Shown here in pieces: positions 35,167 to 46,473 of a stretch of DNA of 64,000 bases (within the stretch, counting starts at the first letter, position 1; each line of letters begins with the position of its first letter). The DNA is from Corythucha ciliata (taxonomy: Eukaryota > Arthropoda > Insecta > Hemiptera > Tingidae). The notes below the pieces were generated by a model. That model ran no database searches and had not been told where the DNA came from. It saw nothing but the letters and a program-made list of their open reading frames with translations. Made by a program: the position numbers and the translations under genes. The stretch covers positions 58,689,971 to 58,753,970 of the forward strand of contig CM075943.1 in assembly GCA_038030265.1 (NCBI GenBank). The letters run 5' to 3'.

Positions 35167-38100
35167 CTAGTTTTCAAGCGTCCTCCACCACCACTCCTTA
35201 ACGAAGTTGAGGATATTTCCCGTAGCCATCCTGGAGATGTCCTCCGGTTGAAGCACATCATTTCCAAGATGTTGAAAGCGTAACCGCCCCAGAGCCTGGC
35301 ACTCACACAGTACGTGCTCTGCTGTTTCCACGGCCAGGTCGCAAAATCTGCAAATGTCCGTGTCAGACTTCTCCATTAGTCTGAGTGTATATCGAAGGGC
35401 ACAATGTCCCGTTAGCAGTCCCACCAAGATTCTAAGGTCTCCTCGGCTCAGAGAGATCAGGCCCTTCTCCGATCGTCCCTTTGGAGTGACAAAGAGCTTG
35501 GCCTGCCTGAGACCTGGTTGTCTAACCCAGTGTTCACGATGCCTCTCGTCCAACCACGCCTGAACCTGCCTCTTCGTGAAGGACTTCGTGACCCCGAGAC
35601 TTGGCTCCGGGCCCACGTAAGGCATCTCTGATCCTCTCTTCGCGAGTTGATCAGCCATTTCATTCCCCTCAAACCCCTTGTGACCCGGCACCCACATCAA
35701 AGTAAGGCTGTTTGCCGTTGCCACAGGCCTGAGGGCTTCAAGACATCCCCAAACTAGCTTCGAATTCACGACGCTTGAGCCTAGGGCTTTAAGAGCCGCC
35801 TGGCTGTCAGACAGGATAAAGATCTTCGCTTTCCGGAGACCCCTCTCACTAATCTTCCGCGCACAGGCTTCTATAGCATAGATCTCCGCCTGAAAGATGG
35901 TGGCGGTCGTCCCAAGGGACTCCCAATGCTGAAGCCTGGGGCCAAAGACCCCAATGCCAGCACCCCCATCCTTCACAGATCCATCAGTATACCATACTTG
36001 CGTGCCGGGCTTAAACCTCGGCAAACCCTTATCCCAAAGGTCGCGGTTGCCTATGTCGACCTTAAAGGGTTTCTCAAAATCCATCCTCACATACATGAGA
36101 TCCGTAACGACTTCAGCCGCCTCACTACATGCAACTTCCTCCAGAACACGCAAGTGCCCAACCTGGACACCCCGCTTCACGTACTCCGCCCGCAGCAGTC
36201 TCACCGCCGCCATATATGCGGTCGCCTGCACATGAAAGTGCAGGGGAGGCATGTCCAGTAACACCTCCATGGCTGCCGTCGGGCACGAATGCATAGCACC
36301 CGTTACTCCAAGACAGGCCTGGCGCTGCAACTTACTCAGCAAGGCCTGGACTGTCCCTTGTTTCGTCTTCTGCCACCATAGGAGTGAGCCATAGGTGACG
36401 ATAGGCCTAACAACGGCTGTATACAGCCACAACACCATTTTTGGCTTTAGACCCCATGTTTTGCCAAACATTTTCCGACCAGCCCACAATGCGAACGTGG
36501 CCTTATTCAGCACCCTCTTGACATGCGAGGTCCATTTGAGCCCCTGATCCAGGGTAACTCCAAGGTACTTGACTTCTTTTCCTACTTTCAACACTTCTCC
36601 ATTCAGTCGAACTACCTTTAATGCCAACTTCCTCCGCCTGGTAAACGCAACAAGGGTGGTCTTCTCAGGGTTAACCCTGAGACCATGCCTGCTGCACCAT
36701 CGCTGCACTATGTTAAGGGCACCCTGCATCCTACTGGATATGGTATCATCAAATTTGCCCCTAACTAGAATCGCAAGGTCATCCGCGTAACCAACTACCT
36801 CATAACCCTGCTCCTTTAGGATAGCGAGAAGCTCGTCCACCACGAGCAACCAGAGCAAAGAAGAGAGCACACCCCCCTGGGGACACCCCCTTGAGGGCAA
36901 CACGGAAACAGTCTCCCCTCCCAGCTCCGAAGTCACGACGCGGCATTCCAGCATCCCCTTGATCCATTTCACTGAAGATGGATCAACACCTCTGCTCCTT
37001 ACTGCAGCCTCCATAGAGTCATAGGTGGTGTTATCAAAAGCACCACCTATGTCCAGGAAGCAGCCCAGCGCAGTTTCTTTCGCCTCCAGAGATTTCTCAA
37101 CCTTACCCACCAGTTCGTTTAGGGCGGTCTCAGTAGACTTGCCCGCCTGGTAGGCATGCTGCCCCCTCTGGATTGGTTTAATTTTAAGGCAACCGTCCTT
37201 GATATCCAGGCCAATTACCTTTTCCATTGTTTTAAGGAGGAAGGACATGAGGCTTATGGGTCGGTACGCCTTTGCCTGGGCCGAGGAGTTTGCTCCCGAC
37301 TTAGGAATGAACACAACCCTGACCTCCCTCCATGCCTTCGGTATATACGATAATGCATAACTTGCCCTAAATATCCTTCTGAGACGCGGCTCCAGGACCT
37401 CCAGGCCACGCTGTAACATGACCGGGAATATCCCGTCCGGCCCAGGGGATTTATAGGGCTTAAATGAGCCGATAGCCCATTTAATTTTCGCGGGCGTAAA
37501 CAATTTCCCCGATGCGCTCCATATTGCATTATTTGCTGGCTGGCAGTCAGCCACCACTTCGCCCTGAACATCTGAGGCCCCTGCATCCCTGGAATCAGGA
37601 AAATGACTTCGCAGGAGGACCTCCAGGGTCTCTTTAGCGCTCTCGGTATACGCCCCATCTGCCTTTTTTATTAGACCAATTTGGCCCGGGCTCTCTTTGG
37701 ACAGGACCCTCTGTAGTCTGCCCATAACGGACACATTCTCCATCCCCTCACAGAAGGTCCTCCACGTGGCCCGCTTTGCTTTCCTAAGGGCCTTGTTATA
37801 CTCCGTGTGGGAGTGCCTATAAGCCTCCCACTCCCCACGTGATCTGGCCCTATTGTAAAGCCTCCTCGTTTCTCTTCTGAGCATCTCCAGCTCGTTGTTC
37901 CACCAAGGGACTTCCCTGTTCCCCTTCTTCACCTTAACAGGACAGCTTTCCTCATACGCACTGAGGACCGCTGAATTTATCGCCTCCACCGCCCTATCGA
38001 GATCGGCGTGGCACTGAATGTCCAGGTCCATCTCAGACAACTCCTGTTCAAGATGCCCCTTAAAGACCTCCCAATCCGCGTTCTTGGGATTCCGATACTC

Positions 38101-38802
38101 TGTACTTCTAACCCTAGGAAACTCGACCTCAAACGAAATCAGCCTATGGTCAGACATTGATGTTTCTGACATGACTTTCCAATCTCTGACACTATTGGCC
38201 AAAAACTGGCTAGCCAGAGTAACATCCAGGACCTCACTCCTCGCACTTGTCACGAAAGTAGGGATCGAGCCCTGATTTACCACCACCAGGTCATGCGTCA
38301 TCAAAAATTGAAAGAGTGACTCACCCCTGGCGTTGACATCTGTACTTCCCCAGATGGTATGGTGAGCATTCGCATCACAACCCACAATCAGCTGCAGGTT
38401 CCTCGCGCTGCAGTACAGGACCAAACGCTGAAGCTCCTCCGGCGGCGTCACCTCAGCGTCCCCCGGGAAGTACGCGGAAGCTACCACACACCTCCGGGTC
38501 CGGTCCTCATCCTTGGCTTCCAGGATGACTGCTGTCAAATCTCTGCACAGAAATTCTGGCATAGTTAGAAATTTCACTGCGGGACTTAGAAGCAGCGCAG
38601 TTCGTGGCCGCTCCTCATCCCTACAGTAAACCAGCTTACCTGCTGTCGCAGAGAGGCCCTTGACCTGCCTCTCCCATGCCCATGGCTCCTGAACCATGGC
38701 GACGTCATAGCTTCCCCCAGTGAACACCCTGCTCAAGACGGCCGACGCCGCTGCCGCACGATGCAGATTCACCTGGAGGAAGCGCAACCCCGTAGCGGTC
38801 AC
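35167..38802 (-). CDS. LINE B ORF2 polyprotein (APE endonuclease, RT, RNase H, zinc knuckle)
   Basis: An uninterrupted 1211-codon frame that nicks target DNA and reverse-transcribes the element. Residues 1-230 are an APE endonuclease: FLQVNLHRAAAASAVLSR (8), VQEPWAW (37), GCDANAHHTIWGSTDVN (141) and SDHRLI (217). RT occupies about 430-800: WREVRVVFIPKSG, YRPISLMSFLLKTMEKVI, GQHAYQAGKSTETAL, GCFLDIGGAFDN, CPQGGVLSSLLW and the catalytic GYADDLAILV, then KYLGVTLDQGLKW. RNase H is about 936-1065: YTDGSVKDGGAGIGVFG, FQAEIYAIEAC, LSDSQAALKAL, GNEMADQLAKRG. A C-terminal knuckle CRFCDLAVETAEHVLCE lies near 1151. The frame opens with GTG at 38802-38800; its GTGA overlaps the ORF1 stop TGA (38801-38799), suggesting coupled termination-reinitiation or that the true start differs. 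Confidence 0.93.
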   Translation of the reverse strand: MTATGLRFLQVNLHRAAAASAVLSRVFTGGSYDVAMVQEPWAWERQVKGLSATAGKLVYCRDEERPRTALLLSPAVKFLTMPEFLCRDLTAVILEAKDEDRTRRCVVASAYFPGDAEVTPPEELQRLVLYCSARNLQLIVGCDANAHHTIWGSTDVNARGESLFQFLMTHDLVVVNQGSIPTFVTSARSEVLDVTLASQFLANSVRDWKVMSETSMSDHRLISFEVEFPRVRSTEYRNPKNADWEVFKGHLEQELSEMDLDIQCHADLDRAVEAINSAVLSAYEESCPVKVKKGNREVPWWNNELEMLRRETRRLYNRARSRGEWEAYRHSHTEYNKALRKAKRATWRTFCEGMENVSVMGRLQRVLSKESPGQIGLIKKADGAYTESAKETLEVLLRSHFPDSRDAGASDVQGEVVADCQPANNAIWSASGKLFTPAKIKWAIGSFKPYKSPGPDGIFPVMLQRGLEVLEPRLRRIFRASYALSYIPKAWREVRVVFIPKSGANSSAQAKAYRPISLMSFLLKTMEKVIGLDIKDGCLKIKPIQRGQHAYQAGKSTETALNELVGKVEKSLEAKETALGCFLDIGGAFDNTTYDSMEAAVRSRGVDPSSVKWIKGMLECRVVTSELGGETVSVLPSRGCPQGGVLSSLLWLLVVDELLAILKEQGYEVVGYADDLAILVRGKFDDTISSRMQGALNIVQRWCSRHGLRVNPEKTTLVAFTRRRKLALKVVRLNGEVLKVGKEVKYLGVTLDQGLKWTSHVKRVLNKATFALWAGRKMFGKTWGLKPKMVLWLYTAVVRPIVTYGSLLWWQKTKQGTVQALLSKLQRQACLGVTGAMHSCPTAAMEVLLDMPPLHFHVQATAYMAAVRLLRAEYVKRGVQVGHLRVLEEVACSEAAEVVTDLMYVRMDFEKPFKVDIGNRDLWDKGLPRFKPGTQVWYTDGSVKDGGAGIGVFGPRLQHWESLGTTATIFQAEIYAIEACARKISERGLRKAKIFILSDSQAALKALGSSVVNSKLVWGCLEALRPVATANSLTLMWVPGHKGFEGNEMADQLAKRGSEMPYVGPEPSLGVTKSFTKRQVQAWLDERHREHWVRQPGLRQAKLFVTPKGRSEKGLISLSRGDLRILVGLLTGHCALRYTLRLMEKSDTDICRFCDLAVETAEHVLCECQALGRLRFQHLGNDVLQPEDISRMATGNILNFVKEWWWRTLEN

Positions 38803-40174
38803 TTATTCCCCTTATGTACCCCACTCCGCGATTGCTTCTTCAGGATCGCCTTACTCGGAGTAGGGTGGGGTTTCCGTGCCCGACCTGCCGCCTTCGGGAC
38901 TCTTTCATCCCCCGCTGGTCCGACACTATCACCTCTCTCCCCCGCCTTGCTAGTCGATGGCCTAGCATATGAGGGAGCTACCTGCGTTGACTGCCCGGAT
39001 GCCGTGGCGCCAACCGCTGTTCCCACAGATAGCTCTTCCTGCCGCGGTGCGGGGGTGGGACCCCGCACAGCAGCGGCTACCTGATCCACCTCCATCGGCT
39101 GCTGCCGGGGGCCGGAGGATGATCCTTCCCCCTTCCGAGCCTTAGGCCGGATGGTCCCCTTGCCGAACCTGATGTGGACTACATTATTCCTTTCCAGGAT
39201 CTTCGCCGACTCTTCATCGATGAGCAGGGTCATCATCAAAGCCCGTGCCCTGAGGCACACTCCTGGACAGTACCTTCCACTGTCCCACATTTAACCCCCG
39301 ATTTTGGCGCACGAGGAACTGAAGGACTTGCTCATTCCCCAGATCCGCGCACTTCGGGAGAAATGCAACCGCCACCCTGGGCTTGGGCAGGTCACTCCCC
39401 TCAACCACCTTCAACCTTGCCCCCTCCCAGGGTACGATACTTTCAACGAGCGACTTTAACCAAACAGCCGTCCCGTCGTCCTCGCAGGTGATGGATAGCC
39501 ATCCCCTCCTTCGCACCAGACCATCAAACTGGGGCACTACCTCCCCAGCTTTAGGTTCCAGCGCAACAATAGCAGCTTCAATGCTCCTTTCCAGGGCCTC
39601 AAGCTGGTCGTCCAAGAGGAGGACTGCTGGGTAGTCTCTATGAACCACACCAAGCTTCCTTCCCTTGAGCGCTCCGGTGTACGTAGGACCCTGTGCGGTC
39701 GTCCTTCGCTTCTTTTTCACGGCTCCCTCCGGAGTCGTCTCTGCAGAGGCTCTCCCCTTCTTCCTCTTCTCCACCATCTGCAGAGCACTCGCCCTGGCGG
39801 CTTCCGGTTCCTCCCCCTTCTTCCGAACCAGCCACAAGAAGCGTCGCCTCTGATCCCTGTTCAGGCCAGAGACGTATTTGCCAAAATCAGCGATCTCCTG
39901 GTCTCCAGGCGCCGCTGTTGCGGGATCGACGGGTTCGGATACCGTTCCCTGACCCGCTTGTAATTCGGGTACAACCCGAACCCGAGGGGGAGACTACTCC
40001 CTCAGCGACACCACCGGAGGTTCCGGGCTCAACCGTGGTGGTCTCCCCCGTCATCTCCGCGGTGCCGGGCTGAGCAGGCTGAGGGCTACTGAGAAGCTCG
40101 TCCTCAACCTGCTCCAGAGTTATGAACCCTGGGTTTGTCAATGTAAAACGATCGCGATCCATAAACGGTCCCAC
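38799..40174 (-). pseudogene. LINE B ORF1 (gag-like), two frameshifts
   Basis: Starts at the ATG at 40174 or, in the same frame, the next at 40162 (MDRDRFTLTNPGFITLEQVE), runs to about 39978, shifts frame, continues with FGKYVSGLNRDQRRRFLWL and a basic stretch (RKKGRASAETTPEGAVKKKRR), then a folded block 39650-39240: LGVVHRDYPAVLLLDDQLEA, RRRGWLSITCEDDGTAVWLK and VAVAFLPKCADLGNEQVLQF. This resembles the DUF4780-type ORF1 domain I associate with insect LINEs (from memory). A second shift near 39235 leads to SAKILERNNVVHIRFGKGTI and a Pro/Ser-rich tail ending at 38799, 1 nt before the overlap with ORF2. RNA-binding coat protein is the expected role. Confidence 0.8.
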
Positions 40175-40590
40175 GAGCAGCTAGGGAAATAAAAGTCACC
40201 CACGGCAGAGCCCCGCATGACGTGGGAAGGCTTAATACTCAGGGAGGTCGCCTGGTATCCCTGAGGCTCCGTTAAATACACAGCTCACCCTGTGTCACGC
40301 ACCCTTCGGCACGGATCGCATAACGCCTTGGGTTGGTAGCGAGTTCTTTTAAGACCGTGCCCTCGCCACTACACGGCCCATACCCCTCCTCCATTTGTTA
40401 AGAGAATTCTCCGTAACAGGACCGCCAACCGTGCCGCGGATGCCACAGCACGGCGCGTCAAAGACGCCGGGAAGGCTGGAGGTCGGAGTTGGGTGGTCAG
40501 TGGCTAGCTGCACCAAAATGCATGGTGCCGTATTTTTAAAAGACGCCATGAAATACACGGCGTCAACGCATAACCACCCCATTTGACCCC
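40175..40590 (-). other. LINE B 5' UTR
   Basis: GC-rich untranslated leader on the minus strand. Its inner part, 40195-40340, is homologous to 47690-47875 in the 1.1-kb non-autonomous element (shared CGGCAGAGCCC-GCATG, GGTCCGTT-like and GGCACGGA strings). Non-LTR leaders of this type usually hold an internal promoter; I cannot point to one. Confidence 0.7.
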
Positions 40591-40601
40591 TCCTGACAAC
40601 T
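40591..40601. repeat. Target-site duplication of LINE B (5' side)
   Basis: TCCTGACAACT, identical to 35009-35019. Confidence 0.92.
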
Positions 40602-41183
40602 ACACTGAGACTTTGAAATCGAAGATTGGCGTAGAGCCAGAATTTAGGGAGGAAACTTGTCTGAAATCACCTTCCAGATTTTGACAGCCGCTTTTCATTC
40701 GGCGACGATCTGTATATTAAGGTAAAGTTATTTCGTTATGAAATGAAATTATATGCATTTCGTTTTTTATTATAATTTATTATTATATGCCTTGATGCTT
40801 GTTACTGGAACAGAGCCCTGAGGGTTGCGTATGGTTGTAGAAAACCGATTCGGAGAAATTAAAGAAACAATGAGTGAGATGACATGATATTGTTTTTCTT
40901 TCTTTTGGAAGACTGAACTGAACGCTCACAACGTCGCTAACACTCTTCACAGTGCAAATTGTTTTTTTTTCTGTCATTTTTCATGAATGTTAGGCATCAA
41001 ACTTAAACATAAGGGAGGTAAATCTTGTATTATTTAATGTATAGTTGAGTGGCATCATTGGGATGTTTAGCAGACTGTAGGGAGGTGGAATTTAGTATGC
41101 GCGTGTAACGTAATATTGCATCTTTTCAGGATGGAGACATGAGAATGGAGGCACTATCCGTTCAATGGTTTGAGGCATGAAAA
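40602..41183. other. Unassigned spacer
   Basis: AT-rich sequence between LINE B and the next MITE; nothing recognised. Confidence 0.5.
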
Positions 41184-41524
41184 TAGGTTTGTTCGTTTGT
41201 CGTCCGGAGCTGCTCTGGACTGCACGAACAGTCCGAAAAGCGTTCTTTTGTAATCCCGAACTACACTGAAAGCATTTGTTTGTCAAATCTCGGACTGTTC
41301 AGTGCAGCACTATCCACACTGAAAAATTAGGAGGAGCTTGCTGCTCGAAATGTTATAACCTGCTCAATAATTACCTTTCGTCAATCACTTCCTTCTGAGA
41401 AGCGGAAATAAATCATAAAGGTAACGTTTTTGTTACCGTAAGGTTAGCCATTTGCACGAAAAGCGTTCGTTTGCTCGAGAACTACACCTGCACCACTATA
41501 CTGAACAACAAACGAACAAACCTA
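41184..41524. mobile_element. 341-bp MITE
   Basis: Bounded by perfect inverted 17-mers TAGGTTTGTTCGTTTGT (41184-41200; 41508-41524 reversed). The interior holds paired GTCCGAAAAGCGTTC / GCACGAAAAGCGTTC and GGACTGTTC motifs. No clean target duplication; GCAT/ATGC flank the ends palindromically. Confidence 0.7.
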
Positions 41525-41759
41525 ATGCTTCAAATTCCACCACTCCTTATTATCAAACCGTATCATGCAGTAAACTTCAATGGAGTGAAGGATACATTCA
41601 GGGGTGGGCAAAATACAATGTATTTTGGGCAAATACGTATTTGTATTTGTATTTTAAAATACTTTTTAGATTATATTTTGTATTTTAAACACATTTCTAA
41701 AAGTATTTTGTATTTTAAATTAAATCAAAATACAAAAACTTTCCCAACTTGTTCTAAGG

Positions 41760-42560
41760 GATGCTTTTTGAGCGCTAGTTGTCTCAATTCTTGAACCTTT
41801 TTTGCCGCCCCATGAGGTTGGTTCCCCCAAGAGAGGTTTCAGCTTATGTGCTTTGTTCGCCGGATTCGTGTATCGTGTTCCTGTTCGAGATTTCGAATTG
41901 TAGTAGTTGCGGGGGAAAGATTATGGAAATTGACGAAGCTGGCCCGTCGAAATCATCGACGAACCCGCCTCTCATTTTATATAAATATGGCTTATCATAT
42001 TAATCAATTGGCGTGGTCTCAAACCCAAGGACACCATGCGCATGTCTAAATCATATTCCTAGGCTATAGCCCAGCCAAAGATTGAAGAACATCGAATCTC
42101 CACCTAGGTTATCACTGAGAGCTTCCCCTTACCACTTCTATTGTACAGCCGTTTACCTCCTAAACTTTTGAAACTTCTTATCACTCGGGGATCGCGGTTC
42201 ACTGATCTTTCTAATTAAAACTGAAAGATGTTTTAATTTGTTAAATTTTGCCAGGAATCCTTATTTTTCGTGCTCAAATACTAAAATTTTTCACTTTTCG
42301 TTCGGTCCTTTGGCGGATGCGTCGATATTCAAACGTACCATGGATTTTATTGTTTGTGTAATTCCTTCCGAAGCTATGCGGCTGAGTTGCCGAAGTGAGT
42401 AAGCCAACGTGATAATATTTTTCCATTTATTCTACAATCCACGCATCGTTATCCTTGGTATGATTCCTATTTTTGGCTTTAGGACCGGGAGGCCGCCCTT
42501 CCTCAAAACGCGTCTTCAACCTGGAAAACGAGAACCCGCTTGCTCGACAAATCTGTTGAA
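41760..42560. other. hAT-like element interior, left part
   Basis: The open frame at 41779-42003 includes MEIDEAGPSKSSTNPPLILY, which could be a transposase or host-gene leader but matches nothing I know. Otherwise no supported signal. Confidence 0.3.
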
Positions 42561-42570
42561 GCCTGCTACG

Positions 42571-43069
42571 TTCAATGAGGAAGTAACATAAAAAATAAAA
42601 ATCGCTGGAAACATTTTTTTTCGAAGGAAAATGACTAAATATGACCAGGAATTGAATATTAGTGCGTAAATGATTGATTTCGATTTATAGCGAAATAATA
42701 AAACTTGCCATTTTTTTTGGTTACCTTAAACGGCCGGTCTGTGACTCGTGACGTAGTAAATGGGTTGTGACGCCTCCCAACCCTCCGCATCATGGCTGTT
42801 ATCATGTCTTGCCCCTTCTTGTCCTTCCCATTCTCTTAGTCCTACTGTTTGATTTGTGGGAAGCTATTGTGAAGGCCATGCAAATGCTGTTATTACGTCA
42901 TCAGTCTATCTAGCCTATTTCAAATGGGTCCCGCAACCCAATAGTTTTAAAAATTAAGAAAAAAATATAGGGCCTGATTTTATTTTGAACGGATCGGGTT
43001 TTCATGAGTTTTGGTACCCAAGCTATCACGACAGCATGATTTTGGAAAATGTGTTACTTCCTCATTGAA
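42571..43069. mobile_element. ~500-bp MITE inside the hAT-like element
   Basis: Perfect 18-bp inverted repeats TTCAATGAGGAAGTAACA (42571-42588; 43052-43069 reversed), with ACGTT just outside both. AT-rich interior without coding signal. Confidence 0.7.
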
Positions 43070-43901
43070 ACGTTCCTGGGCCGAACGAAGGAAAATAGCC
43101 AGAAATCTCCACTTTCACATAGTTATCCGTTGTTTTTTGGATGAATTTATCAATTTGGTATCAACGTCTGACTTTTTTTACTTATGAATACACGTTTGTG
43201 TTTTTACTTGACTGGATGTTTTCATTGAAACCGGCCAGACGTGGGCGAGAGATTTACTCGAGGAGGGGGAACGGCAGCAAAAAGAAGTACCGTGCGAAGT
43301 TTGCACTGCCGCAGCCAAAAACATTCATTTGAGCCCCAAGAAAGTACGTACCAGTTGAAACATAAAATTGTCAATTGAGTCGATAAAGTTAATTCATTTG
43401 ACCGAAAACTGATGGTTTCGCCTGCTGAATGCAAAAGCATTTACCACTTTTTATCCTATTCCGTCAAAAAATGATGCTTATGTCCATCCATCCTTTATTT
43501 TATTTTTTGCCCAGGGAATTGTGAGATAGAATTGTCAGTTCTTGGCCTGCAGGACATACTGACCGACCTCCTGGCTAACTGAACTTCTCGTTGATTACCA
43601 GATCCAAGGCTGTTGCACAGGGTCGTATCCATCCCTTGATCTAGGGGTGGGCAGCTTCGCTGGCGTGAATGTCAGATGCAACATATTGCCTTATTGTACT
43701 ACGTACATTCGGGGATCCGAAGCTAGAAATCCGTCAACGGAAACTGCATTTGCACAGAAACTGTCACTATCAGTCAAAAACTAGATCTCAGCTGAAAACC
43801 TGTCGTTTGTATCCTTCTATTCCGAATTTTCAGTCCACAAACTGATAGATAACTCTCCTCCCCCCCCCTCAGAAAGTGTTACTTTTGGAAATATACTTTT
43901 A

Positions 43902-44042
43902 AGCCCTGTTCTCGCGATGCAATGTTTGAAGCTATATCGCATGCTTGATTTTAAAAAATATCCGGTCACTACGAAGGAACTTATGTTTTTAAAAAACCAG
44001 CATGCAATGTAGCTTCAAACATTGCATCGTGTGAACAGGGCT
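43902..44042. mobile_element. 141-bp near-palindromic MITE, PIF/Harbinger-like
   Basis: Ends AGCCCTGTT with long inverted arms (GATGCAATGTTTGAAGCTA in both) of about 44 bp each. A TTA duplication flanks it (43899-43901, 44043-44045). Confidence 0.8.
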
Positions 44043-44169
44043 TTAGTTTTGGTCCGTGGCATGGACGGTGACAGTTCCTCCCGGAGCTGGCATTGCCATC
44101 ACACCATAAGTCTCTGTTGCAGGTGGCAAACACGTCCGACCAACCCTCATCCTTATGATTAGGTACACC

Positions 44170-44960
44170 AAAACCGGATATCTAGCGAGCCAAAACCTGG
44201 CAAATTATCTTCTTTTTTTTTTTAAGCGAAGACTCGCGAAATTGGGATTTTTACGAAGCCACAAATTGGGGAAAAAAGGTTTTTAGTGAGCCAAATTGTG
44301 AATCAAATCATTTTAATTAGGCAAATCCGCGCAATTGCAGTTTGAGCAAGCCAATACCCACGAAATAGCGGGTTTTAGGTGAGAAAATGATTGTCTGTAA
44401 CAAGCAAAACCCGAAAAATTGGCGTTTTGGTGAACAAAATCCGCAAATTTTTTTTTGAATGAGGCAAACACCACAAAACTGAATTTACAGCCACGAAAAT
44501 CCTTGAATTTTATTTTTTAGAATCCACTAAAGTGGTCTTCTAGTGAGTCGGACGCGCGGAAATGTGCTTCTTATTGTGAATAATCCGCGAAATTGGTTTT
44601 TGAATGAGGTAACTCCACGAGATTGTTTTTTTCAGCAATAAAAATCCCCGAAATAGGCTTTTTAGTTAGTGAAATCTGGTAAATTGACTTTTTCGAGTCA
44701 AGCGTGCAAAAATCGGTTTTTAGCAAGAAAAGACCGCAAAATTGGTTTTTAGGGAGTGAAATATGAGGAATTTATTTCTAAGTGAGTCAGATCCGGGAAA
44801 ACGTTTTTTACAGGCAAAACAAATAAGCGAAAACAGTCTCTGGATTTGGGCGCACCCCGCGCGAAATTGCTTTGATCGCGACAAAAACCAGCGAACTTGG
44901 TTTTCATCTCAAAAATGCCTCGATATTGATGTTTTAGGGAGTGAAATCCGAGAAAGTGGT
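44170..44960 (+). repeat. Decayed ~35-bp array (family F)
   Basis: About twenty loose units of the type GTGAGCCAAATCCGCGAAAT + TGGTTTTTA. Similar blocks occur at 30.8-31.2 and 61.2-61.3 kb. Confidence 0.7.
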
Positions 44961-46473
44961 TTAATGCTCTGAGCCAGGCCAGCAGGACATCTTGACGAAA
45001 CAAAATGTGACCCCTGGGTTCTTGTGGCTCCTTTTTCTTTGTTTTAAAGCCCAGATGCCTGAAAAGAAATGAGTTCGAAATGGACCCAATACTAACCCTC
45101 CGTGAAGCCCACAGGTCCAGGCTGCTTTAACTACGGTTACCATCACACTACGGTTACAAAACCTTGGCTTTAGGGTGGGGGGGGGACAAACGCGTGGAGG
45201 CACGTTTGGAAGAACGTATCTTCATAAATAAACGGAGCAATAATCTTTAGGGAGCTAAGCTCCCGTTTTGAGTGAGTAAGAACCCTAAGTTTCAACGTGC
45301 TTTTCGACCTCAGAAGTCATAAACCGGGAATATACTGGCCTATTTCAGGGGAAAGTGCAATCTACGCCCCATTATAGTACCGGAGGTAGCACAATTAGTA
45401 AAGGGGCCAGGCTCCCCGGTTCTCCGCAGGGTAAAAAAGGCGTTCCCGATCCAGCGGCGAAGACCTCAGCGAAATTAAACAAAGCATGGAAGATAACAAT
45501 TTTTCATACAATTACGTTTTCCAACGGGGTAATCAAACGACCATTAGTTTTCATGTTATTGAATACGATGTATTTATATGACACAGAACAACGTCGAAAA
45601 GGCTACCGGAATTCGGGGTATTGTTTTTCTCGATGCAATGATAACTCACGGTGTGTCGGCATGTTGGGTAGGAAGCACGTGCTAAGCCATTTTGATAAAT
45701 TCTTAGCATTCAAGGACGGAGAGTCCCCTGAAATACTTGAGGACTTGAAAGTCAGAAGATCGTCCCTAACGAAGGCTTGCTCACCATCTCAATGAGCAGC
45801 AATAAGTCGATTTCCTTTACCTAAAATATAAAGTCATGTGAAACTGTTTTGTTGCTGAAGAAATTATAAGAACCACCGGCTTACCTAATGTATGAGTATA
45901 GCCGTTAATGCGTCTTATCCGACTGCCAACAGAATATAACGTTATGGGACTCTTGCATGTACGTTCAAGACTATGTTCGTATTGGGCTCTCGATGCTGTT
46001 TTATCTCCTTCAGGTAGGATACCCTACGGGCTGCAATTTTTGGCCGCTCAACAAGTATCTTACGATCAGACAGGCACTTCTTCACCTAAACCCAAGGAGA
46101 TGTAAGCGAGGCCGAAGGTATTCTTTACTGCAGTTCACAACACCTTGTGGAAAATTTTAATAGAAGGGCATTGCTTTTCATTAATATAGAACTCGCGAAC
46201 TTTAAAACGAATGGAACTGTCAGTGAAAGAGTCGAATTTGACGCGTTTTTGACGAGGACTATTCTTCCTCTTAGGCGAGGTGAAAAGTGGCCGGCTCGCA
46301 CTCGAGCCAACCGAGGTCGTTCGTTCGGTTTCCTTCGCGATGCGTAAAACTGAAGACTGGAAAACACCGGCCTCTCTTGGCTTCCCAAAGTCCTTCACGG
46401 TCTTTCACTTATTTCTGAAATAAAATGCATTATATTGGCCGTTAATGTAATTACATGTATTATTAATCATCCC
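44961..46473. other. hAT-like element interior, unrecognised sequence with weak coding look
   Basis: Higher complexity than the arrays. The plus frame 45355-45795 (146 codons) contains KGARLPGSPQGKKGVPDPA and KDGESPEILEDLKVRRSSL but matches no family I know; a frame at 45908-46105 contains SPSGRIPYGLQFLAAQQVSY. If the hAT-like element captured or once encoded a gene, this is the likeliest place. I cannot assign a product. Confidence 0.25.

Larger units (their letters stand above)
35020..40590 (-). mobile_element. LINE B: full-length I/LOA-like non-LTR retrotransposon, 5.57 kb
   Basis: Complete minus-strand insertion bounded by the 11-bp duplication TCCTGACAACT (35009-35019 and 40591-40601). 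The poly(A) tail shows as T runs from 35020 to about 35056, partly interrupted (ATTTTATTTTATTA). Order on the minus strand: 5' UTR (40590-40175), ORF1 with two shifts, ORF2 intact, short 3' UTR. The perfect duplication and open ORF2 mark it as the youngest autonomous-type element here, although the ORF1 shifts probably make this copy inactive unless they are assembly errors. Confidence 0.93.

Noticed and set aside
35001..35201. Plus-strand frame with a long Phe run
   Set aside because: The Phe run is LINE B's poly(A) tail read on the wrong strand.
38761..40073. Plus-strand open frames over LINE B ORF1
   Set aside because: Shadow frames opposite GC-rich minus-strand coding sequence.
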